Assembly (NCBI GenBank): GCA_019693395.1
Contig: JAAMXP010000195.1
Coordinates: forward strand, 318-34,429
Source: Ettlia oleoabundans
Taxonomy: Eukaryota > Chlorophyta > Chlorophyceae > Chlamydomonadales
Reading direction: 5' to 3'
Length of the DNA: 34,112 nucleotides
Part shown: piece by piece, positions 9,825 through 20,255 of the stretch
How positions within the stretch are numbered: the stretch's first letter is position 1
Layout: each line of letters opens with the position of its first letter
Notes under the pieces: generated by a model
Told to the model about the DNA's origin: nothing
Seen by the model: only the letters and a program-made list of their open reading frames with translations
Database searches by the model: none
Made by a program: the position numbers and the translations under genes

Positions 9825-12452
9825 TTATAAATTCTTGCCACTGCCAGCAACACTCGCCCTAGCATCAGCTGGCCCAGCAGGCTCCAAACAGCGTTCCTGC
9901 CGCACGATGTGGATACAGCACAGCTCCGTTGCACGATGTATATCCCCCGCTGGCATGTGGTATTGAAAGCTGAGGTTGTCATCAAACAGTTGTTGCCGAG
10001 CCTCCATCTCGCGATCACTGCAAGCACAGCAGGCCAAGCGAAATGACGAGCGCGGCACAGACGCCCAGAAACACAAGCCGTGCTGATGAAATGCAGAGCG
10101 AACAGTGCAAGCCTTACGAGAGTGTCAAACCATTTACATTACAAGAACCCCCGCGTCCCCCCACCCCACCCCACCCCCCCCACACACACCAACCCTCCCG
10201 CAGTACCGCCAGGGTGTCTCCCACCTCAAGCCATACAAGTTGTGCAGGCCCTGCAGCCGCACCACACTCCACAGCCACTGGAGGGAGGCGCGAGCGTGCG
10301 GCAGCACAGGCATGAACTTGGCGGAAGCAGCAGCTCCGCCCGCCAGGCACAGGCGCTGCAGGGCAGGTTCCAGTGCGGTGGCAGAAATAAGCTATCCAAA
10401 CGCACACATCAGCAACAACGTTAAATAGTGAATGATTGAGGCGGCTCGAAGGGAGGGCTTGGCAGTTGCACTGCACAAACGACCGCAGGCGGCAGACCGC
10501 CACGTGCGGTGGTCCCTTTGCACGCACCTCAAGACGTGAGCAGGAGGGCAGGGTTGCCAGGAAATGGCATGCGGTCATTTCAGCCGCCTGCTTGCTGTTA
10601 TCGTCTGCCTCCTCATCTCCCCTGCAGGAAGCACAGGCTAGCTTAGCCGGGTGGCAACCTGATGCTGGCTATTTTATCTGTAAAGCACCCCGTTCTGGGG
10701 AGTTACTGCAATAAAGTGCTACACCAAAAGGGTGTCCGACCCATTTGTTCGCATCCTTAATACACTCATCTGCCAAACGCCCATTAGAAACTCACCAGAT
10801 GTGGGGCGGCACAAAATTGCCTTCCCTGTAGGGCCGCTCAAAGGTGGCAATCAAGCGGCGGTCAGCCACCGGCACTCCCACCAGCAGCTCCCGAGCTCGC
10901 ACACCAAGCTCAGCCACCCGCCCCCAAAAATCATCAATGCAGAGCCCAAGGGCCCCCGGTTTCTCCAGCTGCAGCCGCTCCAGGCTGCATGGGGTGGCGG
11001 GTGAAGAGAAGGAGTGGAGAAGCGAGCACCAAGGCAGAACAGGGTGCTGGATATGTATGGCATGTGACATAAGAACCATGGGTGCATGCGTGCATGCATT
11101 CCCGTAATGTGGTGCACCCTCTGGTGTCAGGGCTAAGGGACACCCACGTGGTAATGTGGTCGGGCAGGCATGGCACGCTGAGGACACGGTTCTGCTCGTC
11201 GTATTGCAAGCGAAGCCGTCGCAGGCTGGCGGGCAGGTGGTCAAGCTTGAAATCTGCGCTTGCGCACAAAGCCATGCGCACGCTTTTATATTTCGTTCAG
11301 CATCAGACTACCAGCAGGTACTGCATGCCCGTTACGGCAAATGCTGAGGCATTGGGAAAAGGGTATCCCAGGGGGTCCGCAGGGCAATGCAGGCAACCTG
11401 TGCACAGCGCCGGGCCACCCAGCTTGCCAGTTGCGAACCTGCAAAGCTGCTGAGCGACAGCTGCGTCAATTGTTCCAGATCCCGAATGACGGTGCTATCA
11501 AATACTGCAGGCTCTACAGGGCTGCTGATGGGGGCTTGAAGGTGCAGGCACTGCAGATTTCAAATGAGAAGGCAGGGGGATCGTGAGCCGGCGAGGACTG
11601 GTTGAAGCACCTGGGGCCTAGGCGGTTGTATTTACCTACTTATGGTCAGCCATTACGTAGTTGGCATCATGCTTAGCGAGCTGCCACCCACCTGCAGCCC
11701 AGTAAGGGGTGACAAGGACCAGAAGGGCTGAGGTAGGCCGACGCCCTCGAGACCCGCTGCCAGCTGCAGCGCCGTGAGCGGAGCTGGCATGGCCGCTGGC
11801 AGGCCGCCGCCCTCTGGTTGCCCCTCGTCACCGCCGAGCTCCGAGGACCAACGCTGCGTTGGCGGAAAAAGTACAAGTGCTCTTGAGCGTCGATTTGTAA
11901 TAACAGACAGAGTTTGAGGATGCGCAACAATGTTGTGCACAGATAGATAACACTTCTACGCAATGCTGCGCCACAGCAGTTCCACTTGTGCACTGACCGG
12001 ATCAAGGCCCTCCTCGATGCGCAACACCCGCACGGGCAGTGTGAGCAGCCAGGGCACCCATGACTCCGGCAGGGTAGAGATGTCCAGGTACAAGGGGGGC
12101 GGGTGTGCAAGCAGTATCTGCATACGACGTAGAGCAGCCAAAAAATTGAGGGCCGCAGCAGCCGCAGGGTCAGGGGGGGTGGCGCGCCATGGCGGTGGGT
12201 GGCAGCAATGGCAGACAGCCAGGAAGCGCGGTCCGGCGATGTCATCATTGTCGCTAAGCTACTTCAATTCTTGTCCAGCATAGCTGCGGGTCAAGAAGCG
12301 CCGCCTACCTCCGCCCAAAGTTTGCATGTTAGCTTCACAGCTTGCCAGCGGTCCAGGAAAGTGCTCAGCGGCAGGCCGGCTCCTTCACATGGTGATGGCT
12401 TGAACAAATGGTGAAAAATGACCAGTAGGGCGTCGGTAGGAAGACCGGCCAT
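9825..12452 (-). CDS. F-box protein with degenerate leucine-rich region, nine exons
   Basis: A probable substrate-recognition subunit of an SCF ubiquitin ligase. Exons are 12452-12309, 12117-11998, 11853-11692, 11550-11439, 11253-11148, 10984-10796, 10621-10528, 10355-10225 and 10017-9825. They join in phase to a 416-residue protein. The N-terminus is an F-box (MAGLPTDALLVIFHHLF, then RWQAVKLTCKLWAE, residues 1-48). After it come leucine-patterned segments such as WLLTLPVRVLRIEEG, LEQLTQLSLSSF, LPASLRRLRLQYDEQN and SLQWLWSVVRLQGLHNLYGL, consistent with irregular LRRs. The tail from about residue 353 is polar and unrecognised. Most junctions are strongly supported by matched phases; exon 2 is the least certain, because intron 1 (12118-12308) also holds coding-like sequence. 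Substrates cannot be inferred. Confidence 0.8.
10157..10181 (-). repeat. G-quadruplex-type G tract in intron 8 of F-box/LRR-like gene
   Basis: On the minus (transcribed-sense) strand four G runs of 8, 4, 4 and 6 are separated by single T bases, the classic arrangement for a stable parallel quadruplex. It begins about 44 nt after the 5' splice site at 10224 and would be present in the pre-mRNA. Confidence 0.7.
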
Positions 12453-13357
12453 AGGCACTGGCGCGACTAAGTTAATCGAAACGAAGCTGGATATGTGAGC
12501 AAGATACGGAAACAGATGGTGGAAACAATGACATGAAGAGCCTTTGCAGTTGGGTCAAAATCATTGCCGCATGATGCGCAGCCGCTGTCGCCGCTGCCCG
12601 CCGGCTGTCACCACGGCAATCAGCCGCGTCAAAAGACTGCCCGAGGCTGCCAGGATTACCTGCAGCTCGACACGCTGCAAGGAAAACTGACGGCCTTAGG
12701 TACGGTGTTCATTGCTGGTGACAGCAGCAAGGCAGGCAACTGGGCTGGCATTGGGGACTGGTGTTCACAGCTCTGGCCCACAGAACAGGTTTCAATAAAC
12801 ATTTCTGCAAGCCCACACTTGACTGACCCACGTACGTAACTGGTGAGCGGCATCATTAAGCTAGCCTCAGTTTTGCAACCCTGCAAGCAGTGTATGCTGG
12901 GCATCATGCGAGCGGCCGTTAGCAGGCGTCGCCACCTGTCGCCTCATCCCCGCCCTGCATCATGTATGCTCCTACACGGCTGTATTGCATTGCTTGCCTC
13001 GACCAAGAGGAGCCCGCGGCAATTTTACTTTCTTCTCTAGCACTGGCATACAGGAACGGCACAGGTGAAGGTCACGCGTGCATCAGATCGCAGGCTCGTG
13101 AGGCTGGCTGTGCAACTGCTGCATGGTGATGTTCCAGTTTGTACTGGTGCCTGTGTTCGTCCAGCTTTGGAGCTCGACGCCGCTCCCTTGAACAGCTGCT
13201 GTCCCGTCCACACAAAATGCGCGCTGCCATGTTGCGTTGGCCGCCAGTCTGCCAAGCCGGCACAACTCAACAAGTACGCCTGCTGTCTGCTTCCTGCAGT
13301 TTGATAGAATCTGCTCGTGACTAACAGACTTTCATCAGTGTGTCCTTCTGGCTAGCT
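12453..13357. other. Divergent intergenic region between F-box/LRR-like and MYND genes
   Basis: No gene is convincingly supported. Open frames of 60-90 codons occur on both strands without motifs. A splice-donor-like context at about 13281 (CAA, then GTACGC) follows an ATG-initiated frame and might be a 5' exon of the MYND gene, but I could not connect it in phase. The region must hold promoters for both divergent genes. Confidence 0.35.
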
Positions 13358-14418
13358 ATGGTTGGCCAAGCGTTTGAAGGCGGCGCGTTGGCGCAGGCTT
13401 TGGGCCTGGGACTGAAGGGCGTCCTATCACCCCTTGATATGGGGAATTTTTCTGAGAAGTCACGAAAGCTTTCAAAGTACATGATTTCAGCACATGGATT
13501 GCGGTTTGCTGCATGCAGTGAAGCTGGGCAAGTGAGCCTGGCAGCACGGCAGGGCCTACTGGAGACAGTCAGATGTGCCCTGCTCCCCTTCCTTTCTGCG
13601 TTATCTGCACAAGCCAGACAGCAGCAGAGCAGCAAGCTGGAGCTACTGTTGGCCAGCTTGTTGTAGACTTGCATCCGACAGGGCCTGGAGAGCAGCAACT
13701 GCTGCAGCTGGCAGTACTGACGGGCAAGTGGGCGCATGCACTGCGTGGGCAGGCTGCTCATAGCTCCCAGCACTGCCAGGCCCGCCGGTCGGCCTCCTGT
13801 GCTTGGTGCTGCAGCTGTGCCGCACAGTGGCTGGGCATACCGACAGCCTGCAAGCGCCGGGGGAGCAATCCAATGATGAAGAAGGTCGCATCAGGTTGGT
13901 GGTTGCGGCTTTCGTGTTCTTTCAGTCATCCATCCTGCGTCCTGCTGCTGCTGCTGCTTTGCCAGATGCTACTCAATTTCATCGGGTTTCCCCTGCAGGC
14001 GCCTGCACTGCTTGCTGCTGACTGTGCACGCGGCGGCGCGCGCCTTGAGCCAGCAGGCAGAGGGTGGCGGCCGGCCGGCAAGCTTGGTGGCGGCAACCCG
14101 AATGGCCTGCTGGACCGTGTGCGCGCTGCCTTAAGCGCGGCAGCATCACGTGCGACTTCGCCAGAGGGGTGCGATGAAGCAGCAGAACCAGCAAACCCGG
14201 CAGAAGTGCAGCGGGCACAGGCGCTGACCCTGCGCTCCTGCGCCAACCTGGCATGCACCCACCTGGCAGCTGGCAGCGAGTTGGAGGCGCTGCGGGCCAG
14301 GAGGAAGTGCGGAGGTTGCCGACCAATGCGCTACTGCGGGCCGGCCTGCTGCAAAGAAGACTGGCGGCGGCACAAGCGGGTGTGCGCAGCGCTTGCGGTG
14401 GCAAGACAGGCAGGGTAG
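13358..14418 (+). pseudogene. MYND zinc-finger protein gene, apparently frame-disrupted
   Basis: The C-terminal MYND finger is clear. From about 14230 the frame reads CANLACTHLAAGSE, RRKCGGCRPMRYCGPACCKE and DWRRHKRVCAAL, with the full Cys/His set of a MYND domain (protein interaction, two zinc ions). The stop is at 14416-14418, with a TGTAA signal about 100 nt on. Upstream, a first exon from ATG 13358 (MVGQAFEGGALAQALGLGLK) is helical and plausible. Between about 13640 and 14130, however, protein-like sequence jumps between frames. RLHCLLLTVHAAARALSQQ lies in one frame after the acceptor at 13999, whereas VRAALSAAAS and the MYND finger lie in another, with no usable intron between. Either one or more frameshifts have occurred or the assembly has errors. 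If intact it would be a nuclear or cytosolic adaptor; the partner is unknown. Confidence 0.55.
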
Positions 14419-14520
14419 CGACGCTGTCAGCATATCTCCACTGCATGCTGACACCCATGTACACTGCAGATTGCAGATGCAAACCATGGGGGCTGCAGCC
14501 GTGGTCCATCCTGCGTGTTC

Positions 14521-14525
14521 TGTAA
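14521..14525 (+). terminator. Putative TGTAA polyadenylation signal for MYND gene
   Basis: TGTAA lies about 100 nt after the stop codon at 14418, in the expected position for a green-algal transcript. Confidence 0.55.
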
Positions 14526-14679
14526 CTGCTTCTGGCGAGCTTCTTGCCGGGCGGGAGCCGCTGCCTGGTCAGCGGATGCAAGCGCCTACATCTCTTCTTT
14601 GAGTTGCATCTTGTTGCGGCATATGAACTGCCTGGCTGAGTTATGGGACACATTGGTGCAACCAAGGTCGATTACAATA

Positions 14680-14716
14680 CCAGGTGGGAATAGGTGGCGC
14701 CCCAGGTGGGAATAGG
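14680..14716 (+). repeat. Direct repeat, 15-bp unit twice
   Basis: CCAGGTGGGAATAGG occurs at 14680-14694 and again at 14702-14716, spaced by 7 bp. It sits about 160 bp before the F-box gene start and could be a promoter element or a chance slippage product. Confidence 0.6.
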
Positions 14717-14872
14717 AAAAGCGGACGACAACCGGGTCCCAGCTGGCGGCACCCCCCGCCGCTCCCGCCCAGTGTCTGTCAGGAAGCCGGCGCTTGGATT
14801 CTATGCTTAGATTCTAGGCACCCCTTGTAAAGCAAGGCGTTCACTCAATTATCCGTACCCGAGTGCGACCCC

Positions 14873-17800
14873 ATGGGGTCTTTGGAGGGCATTGATTCTG
14901 GGCTTCGCAACACAGGGGCGGTTACAGCCGTCACAAACATGGAGGAGTCTGTGCAATTGTTCGAAAGCTTGCCGGTACGCAAGTCGCATCTGCGAGGGGC
15001 AAATGCTGCATGGGCCTGCAGTTGCGCGAAGCGTGCTGGTTTGGGCGCTGGGCGACTCCCACATCTCGCACTGAGGGTGCCATGGGGTTGATCGCTTGCT
15101 TGCCGCCTTTTCTCCAGCCGCCGGCGGCGTCTCCGCCATGTGCTGGCGTGTCCCTACCCTCATTCTGGTCTTGCAGGAGGATGTGCTGGCCCGCATTTTC
15201 GGCCTGCTCAGTCCCTCCCAGCTGGCCTGGGTGGAGAGGGTGAACCGCCGCTGCCGCGGCATAGGTGAGAATCAGAGGGGCACAGGCCCCTGCAAACCTA
15301 GGAGGCTGTTGTCTTTAGGGCTGAAGTAGGCTTGGGCAGCTATCCTGGAAATTAATGCCCTGCCTAGGCCACCATCACACTCGCACACCTCAACCCTGCA
15401 GTTGTACGACACAAGCTCTGGCGCCAGCACTGCCTGCGTGCCCACCCAGCCATGGCAGATGCCACAGGCAGCCAGGCCCCAGACACCTCGCAAGTGCCGT
15501 GCCGCCACTTGCATGCCAGCAGGCCTTTACCCAACAGCAGCCAAGCGTCAGGCAGTGCTGCCGCTAGCCTCGACAGCGGCGGTTCGCTGTCGGTGCTAGC
15601 ACCCAACACAGAGAGCTTGCAGCGTTCTGCTTTCTACAAAAAGCTTCACTACCGCCTTACTGCGCCAATGGCTCGTGAGTCCCTCATTGCAGAGGCACTG
15701 GTCGCCAGCAGCACAGACCACCCGCAGGCAAGCACAGACACCCTGACGCCAGTAGTGTACGGCAGCGCCACAACCAACCAAAACACAACTACCGCGGAAG
15801 AACTGCTGTCACCGGCAGACTCTTGCCACTTACGATTCTTAGCAACCACCAGCCGTCCTATGGGCCTCCCGTATCATCGGGGCTTGGCTCGCTGCCCCTG
15901 CACCTGCTGCAGGAAAGCATTGCCAATGTGCTGAATCCAGTCAGTCGCAGCCGTGATATCGCCACCTGCTACTGGAGCAGCAGGGGAAACCCGGTAAATG
16001 GCAGCTTTGAGGCCCCCTGCTTGCCTGCTTGCCTGCCGACACGTTTGCGCCTCCTGCCCTCCCTGCTTGCCTGCTTGCTAGTCATGCGTGCCTGGCTGCT
16101 CGCCCATCAATCAGCACCCACTCACCCTACCCTAGCAAGTCATGCCCGTGTCTTGCAGGATCCCAACAGCAGGGACGCTCTCACCTTCCGGCTGGCCCAC
16201 CCGCTGTGCATCGTGTCTGAGGTGCAGCTGCGGCCCTTCAAGGCCTTCTTCCAGTGGGTGAGCCATGCTGTGCTGCGCCGTGATGTGCATGCCGCAATAT
16301 GGCGTGACATGCTGTGCTGCGGCATGCTGGTGGACATTATGTGAGTCGTTTTCTTGCTGCTCTGTGGTTGTGCTGTGCTGTGGTGGAGTTGTGCGGTAAT
16401 GACTGCCATCCCGTTCTGATGTTGGCTCAGCAGTAGTTGTTGTACACTGCATTGTGTCATTCTGCCCTGCCTTTCTCCATACGAACCTCTCCTTACTTCC
16501 ACATCACCACTGCTCCACGAGGACCCCCCTGCCTTGGTTCTGCGTTATGCAGGGCTCCCCCATCTATGCTCCCAAGGCTGTCCGCTTCCGCCTCGGCGGC
16601 TTGGCCTGCTTTGATTACCAGGGGCGAGCGCTGCCGCCAATCGCACTCCGCCAGGCTGCTCGCAGTGACGTGCAGGCTCAGCAGCACACCCACCAACAGC
16701 CCCCGCAGCAGCAGGCAGGAGCCGCACCCGACTTTGCAGCGGGGGCAGCCTCGCCAAGCGGCGCCCGTGGCGACAAGGCAGCAGGCAGCAGCGGGGCGCA
16801 AGCACAGCGGCAGTGGGTGTGGGAGTCGGCAGAGTTTGAAGTTGAGCAAACAGACGTGCTGCAGCGCTTCCCCATACCTCCCACGCTGTGTGTGGGTGGC
16901 TACCTGCGGGTGGAGCTTCTGGGCAAGCGGCAGCTGCAGGCTGCCGACGAGCAGTACTACGGTAAGCAGTACCGCTGCCTGCGTGTTCTGCATGTACTGC
17001 ATGCACTGCCTTCTTGTCCGATTCCCCAGCTCCTGCATTTTTTGGAGGGCTGGCGTTCGTGGCCAATATGGCATTAAGATAGTAAGTAAGTGCATTGATG
17101 CAACTCCGTTTCTAAAGTTCACTTTAAGGTTTCCTCACTTGCGCCTCCCTGACCCCGCCCTGCTCCCTTCCCTTCTGCCGCTACCAGCTTGCATCTGCTA
17201 CCTTCGAGCGCTCGGCTTCCCCATTTATTACTTCCAGCTGCGGCAGCTACCTCACCCGTGGGGCGGCATGCAGCTTTCCGGGCGTGTGACCCTCCCTTCA
17301 GCAGACAAGGATCAGCAGCAGCAGCAGGAGTGGCAGGAGGATGAGCAGCCTGCCAGCTGGCAGCTCACCTACAACCCCAGCGACCCTTTGGTGGAGGCTG
17401 GAGGGCTGGCAGCAGTCTCTGAGGGTGGCAGGCTGGCGGCGCTGGCTGCGGCTGGTGGTGGGGCAGAGGAGTGGCAGGCGGAAGAGGAGTTTGATGAGGA
17501 TGCGGAAGACGGGTTTGACATGATCTGGGGGGATAGCGACCTGGAGGATCTTGAGGGCAGGTGGGCAGCATTTTTGCCTTGGTACGGCTTCCGGCTTCCA
17601 CTCACCTTTCCTGGCATCTCACGGCGCTGTTATGCAAACAGGGCGACACCTCCCGCCTGTTAGCTCCCTGGCAGAACATGTAGCCAGCTGCTGCTTGCCC
17701 AGCGCCATGCTACTGTGAAGCCAGCTTTGAGGTGCATGGGTGTTGCCTTGCGCTGGGCTCTATTGCTGCCTGTGGGCGCCAGTCTTACTGCGATTCCTCT

Positions 17801-18066
17801 CAGAATCTGTTGCTTTCTGGTGCCGCAGCCTGGATGGCCACTCGGACGACCAGGGACCGGGAGATTGGGAGATGGGGGCAGCAGGAGGAGACCAGGAGGC
17901 ACCTCCGCCTCTGGAAGCTGCAGATGGAGATGATAGCGGCGGCTCTGGCAGTGATGGCAGCCCCAGCAGCAGCAGCGACGGCAGCGGCAGCAGCGGGTTG
18001 GCTGGTGGCGGGATGGGTGCAAGCGAGGATGAGTGGATGCCTGGAGGGCATGCTGGGGCCTACTAA
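14873..18066 (+). CDS. F-box protein of the Arabidopsis At4g00755 type, complete, eight exons
   Basis: A probable SCF ubiquitin-ligase substrate adaptor. Exons are 14873-14974, 15177-15264, 15402-15727, 15913-15993, 16159-16257, 16553-16961, 17188-17560 and 17829-18066. All are in phase, giving 571 residues. The F-box spans the first intron (FESLP joined to EDVLARIFGLLSPSQLAWVE). The downstream conserved region matches the plant family in order: ASSTDHPQ joined to ESIANVLNP, CYWSSRGNP, LCIVSEVQLRPFKAFFQW, GSPIYAPKAVRFRLGG and LCVGGYLRVELLGKRQLQ. It is interrupted by a Gln/Ala-rich insert (about residues 265-325). The C-terminus is acidic and Ser/Gly-rich (EEEFDEDAEDGFD, then a poly-Ser/Gly run), longer than in plants. 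Intron 3 begins with GC instead of GT. Substrates are unknown. Confidence 0.9.
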
Positions 18067-18196
18067 TGCGTATTAATGGCCATTCGTATTGCACGAGGAC
18101 TAATACGAGGTGGCGGTTGCTGATGGCGTGTTGCTCACACCACGTCGCTCCCCCCTGCTACTAGATCTCTGCGGGTTGCCGCGATGTCATAGCTGA

Positions 18197-19153
18197 CGGG
18201 GCTCCCTTCTAGCCCTAGGCTGCCACAAAGTAGCTGTGACATGCCTGCACGTACTAGAGGAGGCGATTAGGAAGAAGGGCACGCCACCTTGGAAGAGCCA
18301 TACGGTCTCGTCATCGAGTCGGGTGGAAAGCTCGCCTGATTGCTCAGCCCCTACCACATCTTCACTAAGTCATTCCAAGACAGAATATGCTGAAGCAACG
18401 CAAGAGCAACGCCTAGGGCGCGTTCCAGGGCGCGTGGAGGCCATCAAGAGTCAGGCAGCCGAGAACGTTTGCAGGTGAGCCAAACCGATCGGAGCTTTGA
18501 CCTTTATACCAACCCGGGCGGTGAAACTGGGCCGCCAGGCTCTGGGTGGGCCGGGTTGTAGTGGCAGGCCGTACGCAGTGCCAATGCAGCTACCGTGCGC
18601 CGCTGATGGCACACATCGGCTCGCCCAACTCCCTGCCATTAATTATGCCTTCTACCATGCAGATTAAGCCTTTGAGCATTCAATGAGTCTTTGCAGCGAT
18701 ACAGCTACATGTCAGGCAGTTGGACCTATTGATCCTGAGCAGGCACAGCGAGCGGCAGCAGCCGCTGCCACACCACCGCAGCCGCTGCAGCCGCCCGAGC
18801 CGTCCTGGCCTCCGCCGCAGTCGGAGCGTGCCCCTTCCGTGTGCAGTGGCATTGCGGGCGGCATGCAGCCTATTGAGGATGACGCGGTATCTCGTGAGCG
18901 CACTCCCAGCCCTCCCCCGCATCGCTTGATGTCACCTGCTAAGCTGGTGCCTCCAGGGGCGCCTAAGCGAGTCGGGCCGCTGCCGCCGCCACCTGAGCTG
19001 CCGAGGGAAGTGGCGGCAGCTATGAGGTGCAGGGCTCATGCCAACTTGCCACGCCACCAGCACTCACTTAGCCCCGGCCAGCACCCAGCAGTGGATCAGG
19101 CTCTTGCCTGGCTGGCTGACATTTCACCTGGCGCCCACAGCACTCTAAATTGA
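18197..19153 (+). CDS. Member 1 of a local HPxxxQALAWL-motif protein family, function unknown
   Basis: I recognise no known domain. The proposed exons are from 18197 or later to 18474, and 18697-19153, joined in phase (TGC AG joined to C) across a 222-nt GT-AG intron. The first exon has no in-frame ATG, so the true start is unseen. It encodes CLHVLEEAIRKKGTPPW and a Ser-rich stretch. The second is Pro/Ala-rich, contains RAPSVCSGIAGGMQPIEDD, then LPPPPELPREVAAAM, and ends in HPAVDQALAWLADI plus nine residues. The last two blocks recur in neighbouring genes at 24.9, 26.6 and 27.9 kb. The product looks largely disordered with one short amphipathic C-terminal helix. Confidence 0.5.
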
Positions 19154-20200
19154 GTCGTGCTGCTGGCACAGGGTGGCAGATGCTGACATGCCTGTGTTGT
19201 TGTCAGGCGTTGACAAAGAATGAACCAGTTGAAGATATCGTGGTATGGCCACATGCCGCACTGGTTTTGCCACTTGTTGCTGTGCCCATGTCAAGAAACA
19301 AAGTGAACTCCACTCCACCTTACTTTATGGTAGCCAACCTTAATTTCCAGGATGTTGTTTTGCCCAATCACTGCAACTTGCCGACGTTGTTAAAGTGCCG
19401 TGAGGCTCTACTTGTTAAACAACAGTCAAGGCTTTCTCCTGCATGTTGTTTCCCGTACCATATCCTCAAGTTGCTGCGCCGGCGCATGCATACTTTACGT
19501 CACGTTGCGTATACCTGCCAAACAAGATATGTACTCTACTCTCCTGTTTGTATACTTTGCCCGTTATCCTTTGGTTGCTGTGCTAGCACGTGCTAGCCTC
19601 ATCCCACGGTCGTACACCTGCCTTTCTTACCTTTGCGATGTTCTATACATGGAACATGTAACCCAACAGCTTCAGCAGTTTGCGCTCAACAGCGTGCAAT
19701 GATGTCTCAACCCACAGCAGTGCAAACTTCTTCAGCCTGAATGCCTGCACCCTACAGCAAAACTTCCTTACATGGCGTGCTGTGGTTTCCAAGCACTTTG
19801 AACGGCATCACTGTTGCGCCCCGTCCCCACCTGTAGATGCCAGGCCCACCGTGCCGCTGCTGCCCTGCTGTGCAAGAGCAGCCGCAAGCTTGCCGCCTTG
19901 GCAGCACAGTCGGCGTACTGCTGCAAATCATGCCTTCAATCGTCACCCTGTCCCCTCCCCTGCTGGCCGCTGACCCATGCACGCTTGTCTGCCTGCAAAG
20001 GGTGGTTCTGCTCATGGCTGAAACGGCAGGCAGTACTGAGGAAGTCGGTGACCATGGCAGCCAAGTGCAAGCGGCCTGCCACCCGGTGCCAACCCCAATT
20101 CAACAGCCATGCTGCCGATACCGCACCAGCAGACTGCATATTTGTGAAAGCCCTGTCTGGCACTTCCAGGCTTACAGTTTGGATGAGTCCCAGTGCGCGG
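19154..20200. other. Sparse region without recognisable genes
   Basis: More AT-rich than the flanks, especially 19200-19680. Open frames of about 100-200 codons on both strands have no motif and no family resemblance. A TGTAA at 19658-19662 might end the transcript of the gene before it. Nothing else is supported. Confidence 0.4.
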
Positions 20201-20255
20201 CACCCCTCAAGCGGCGGAGGAACCTGCAGCCGCCATCGAACTGCCGCCAGAGGGA
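20201..20255 (+). pseudogene. Decayed fragment of the HPxxxQALAWL family linker
   Basis: The DNA encoding PLKRRRNLQPP aligns with that encoding PLQRRRELPPPPELP in the member at 27.9 kb, including the arginine run and the following proline block. The match then loses frame (GAACTGCC persists one frame off). No C-terminal motif follows. The alignment is short, so homology is suggestive rather than certain. Confidence 0.35.

Larger units (their letters stand above)
14419..14872. other. Intergenic region between MYND and F-box genes
   Basis: No coding sequence is supported. It holds the MYND gene's probable 3' UTR, with TGTAA at 14521-14525, a duplicated 15-bp unit at 14680-14716, and presumably the promoter of the F-box gene starting at 14873. 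Confidence 0.5.

Noticed and set aside
16493..17122. 209-codon open frame on minus
   Set aside because: Antisense to exon 6 of the F-box gene, which has strong family similarity on plus.
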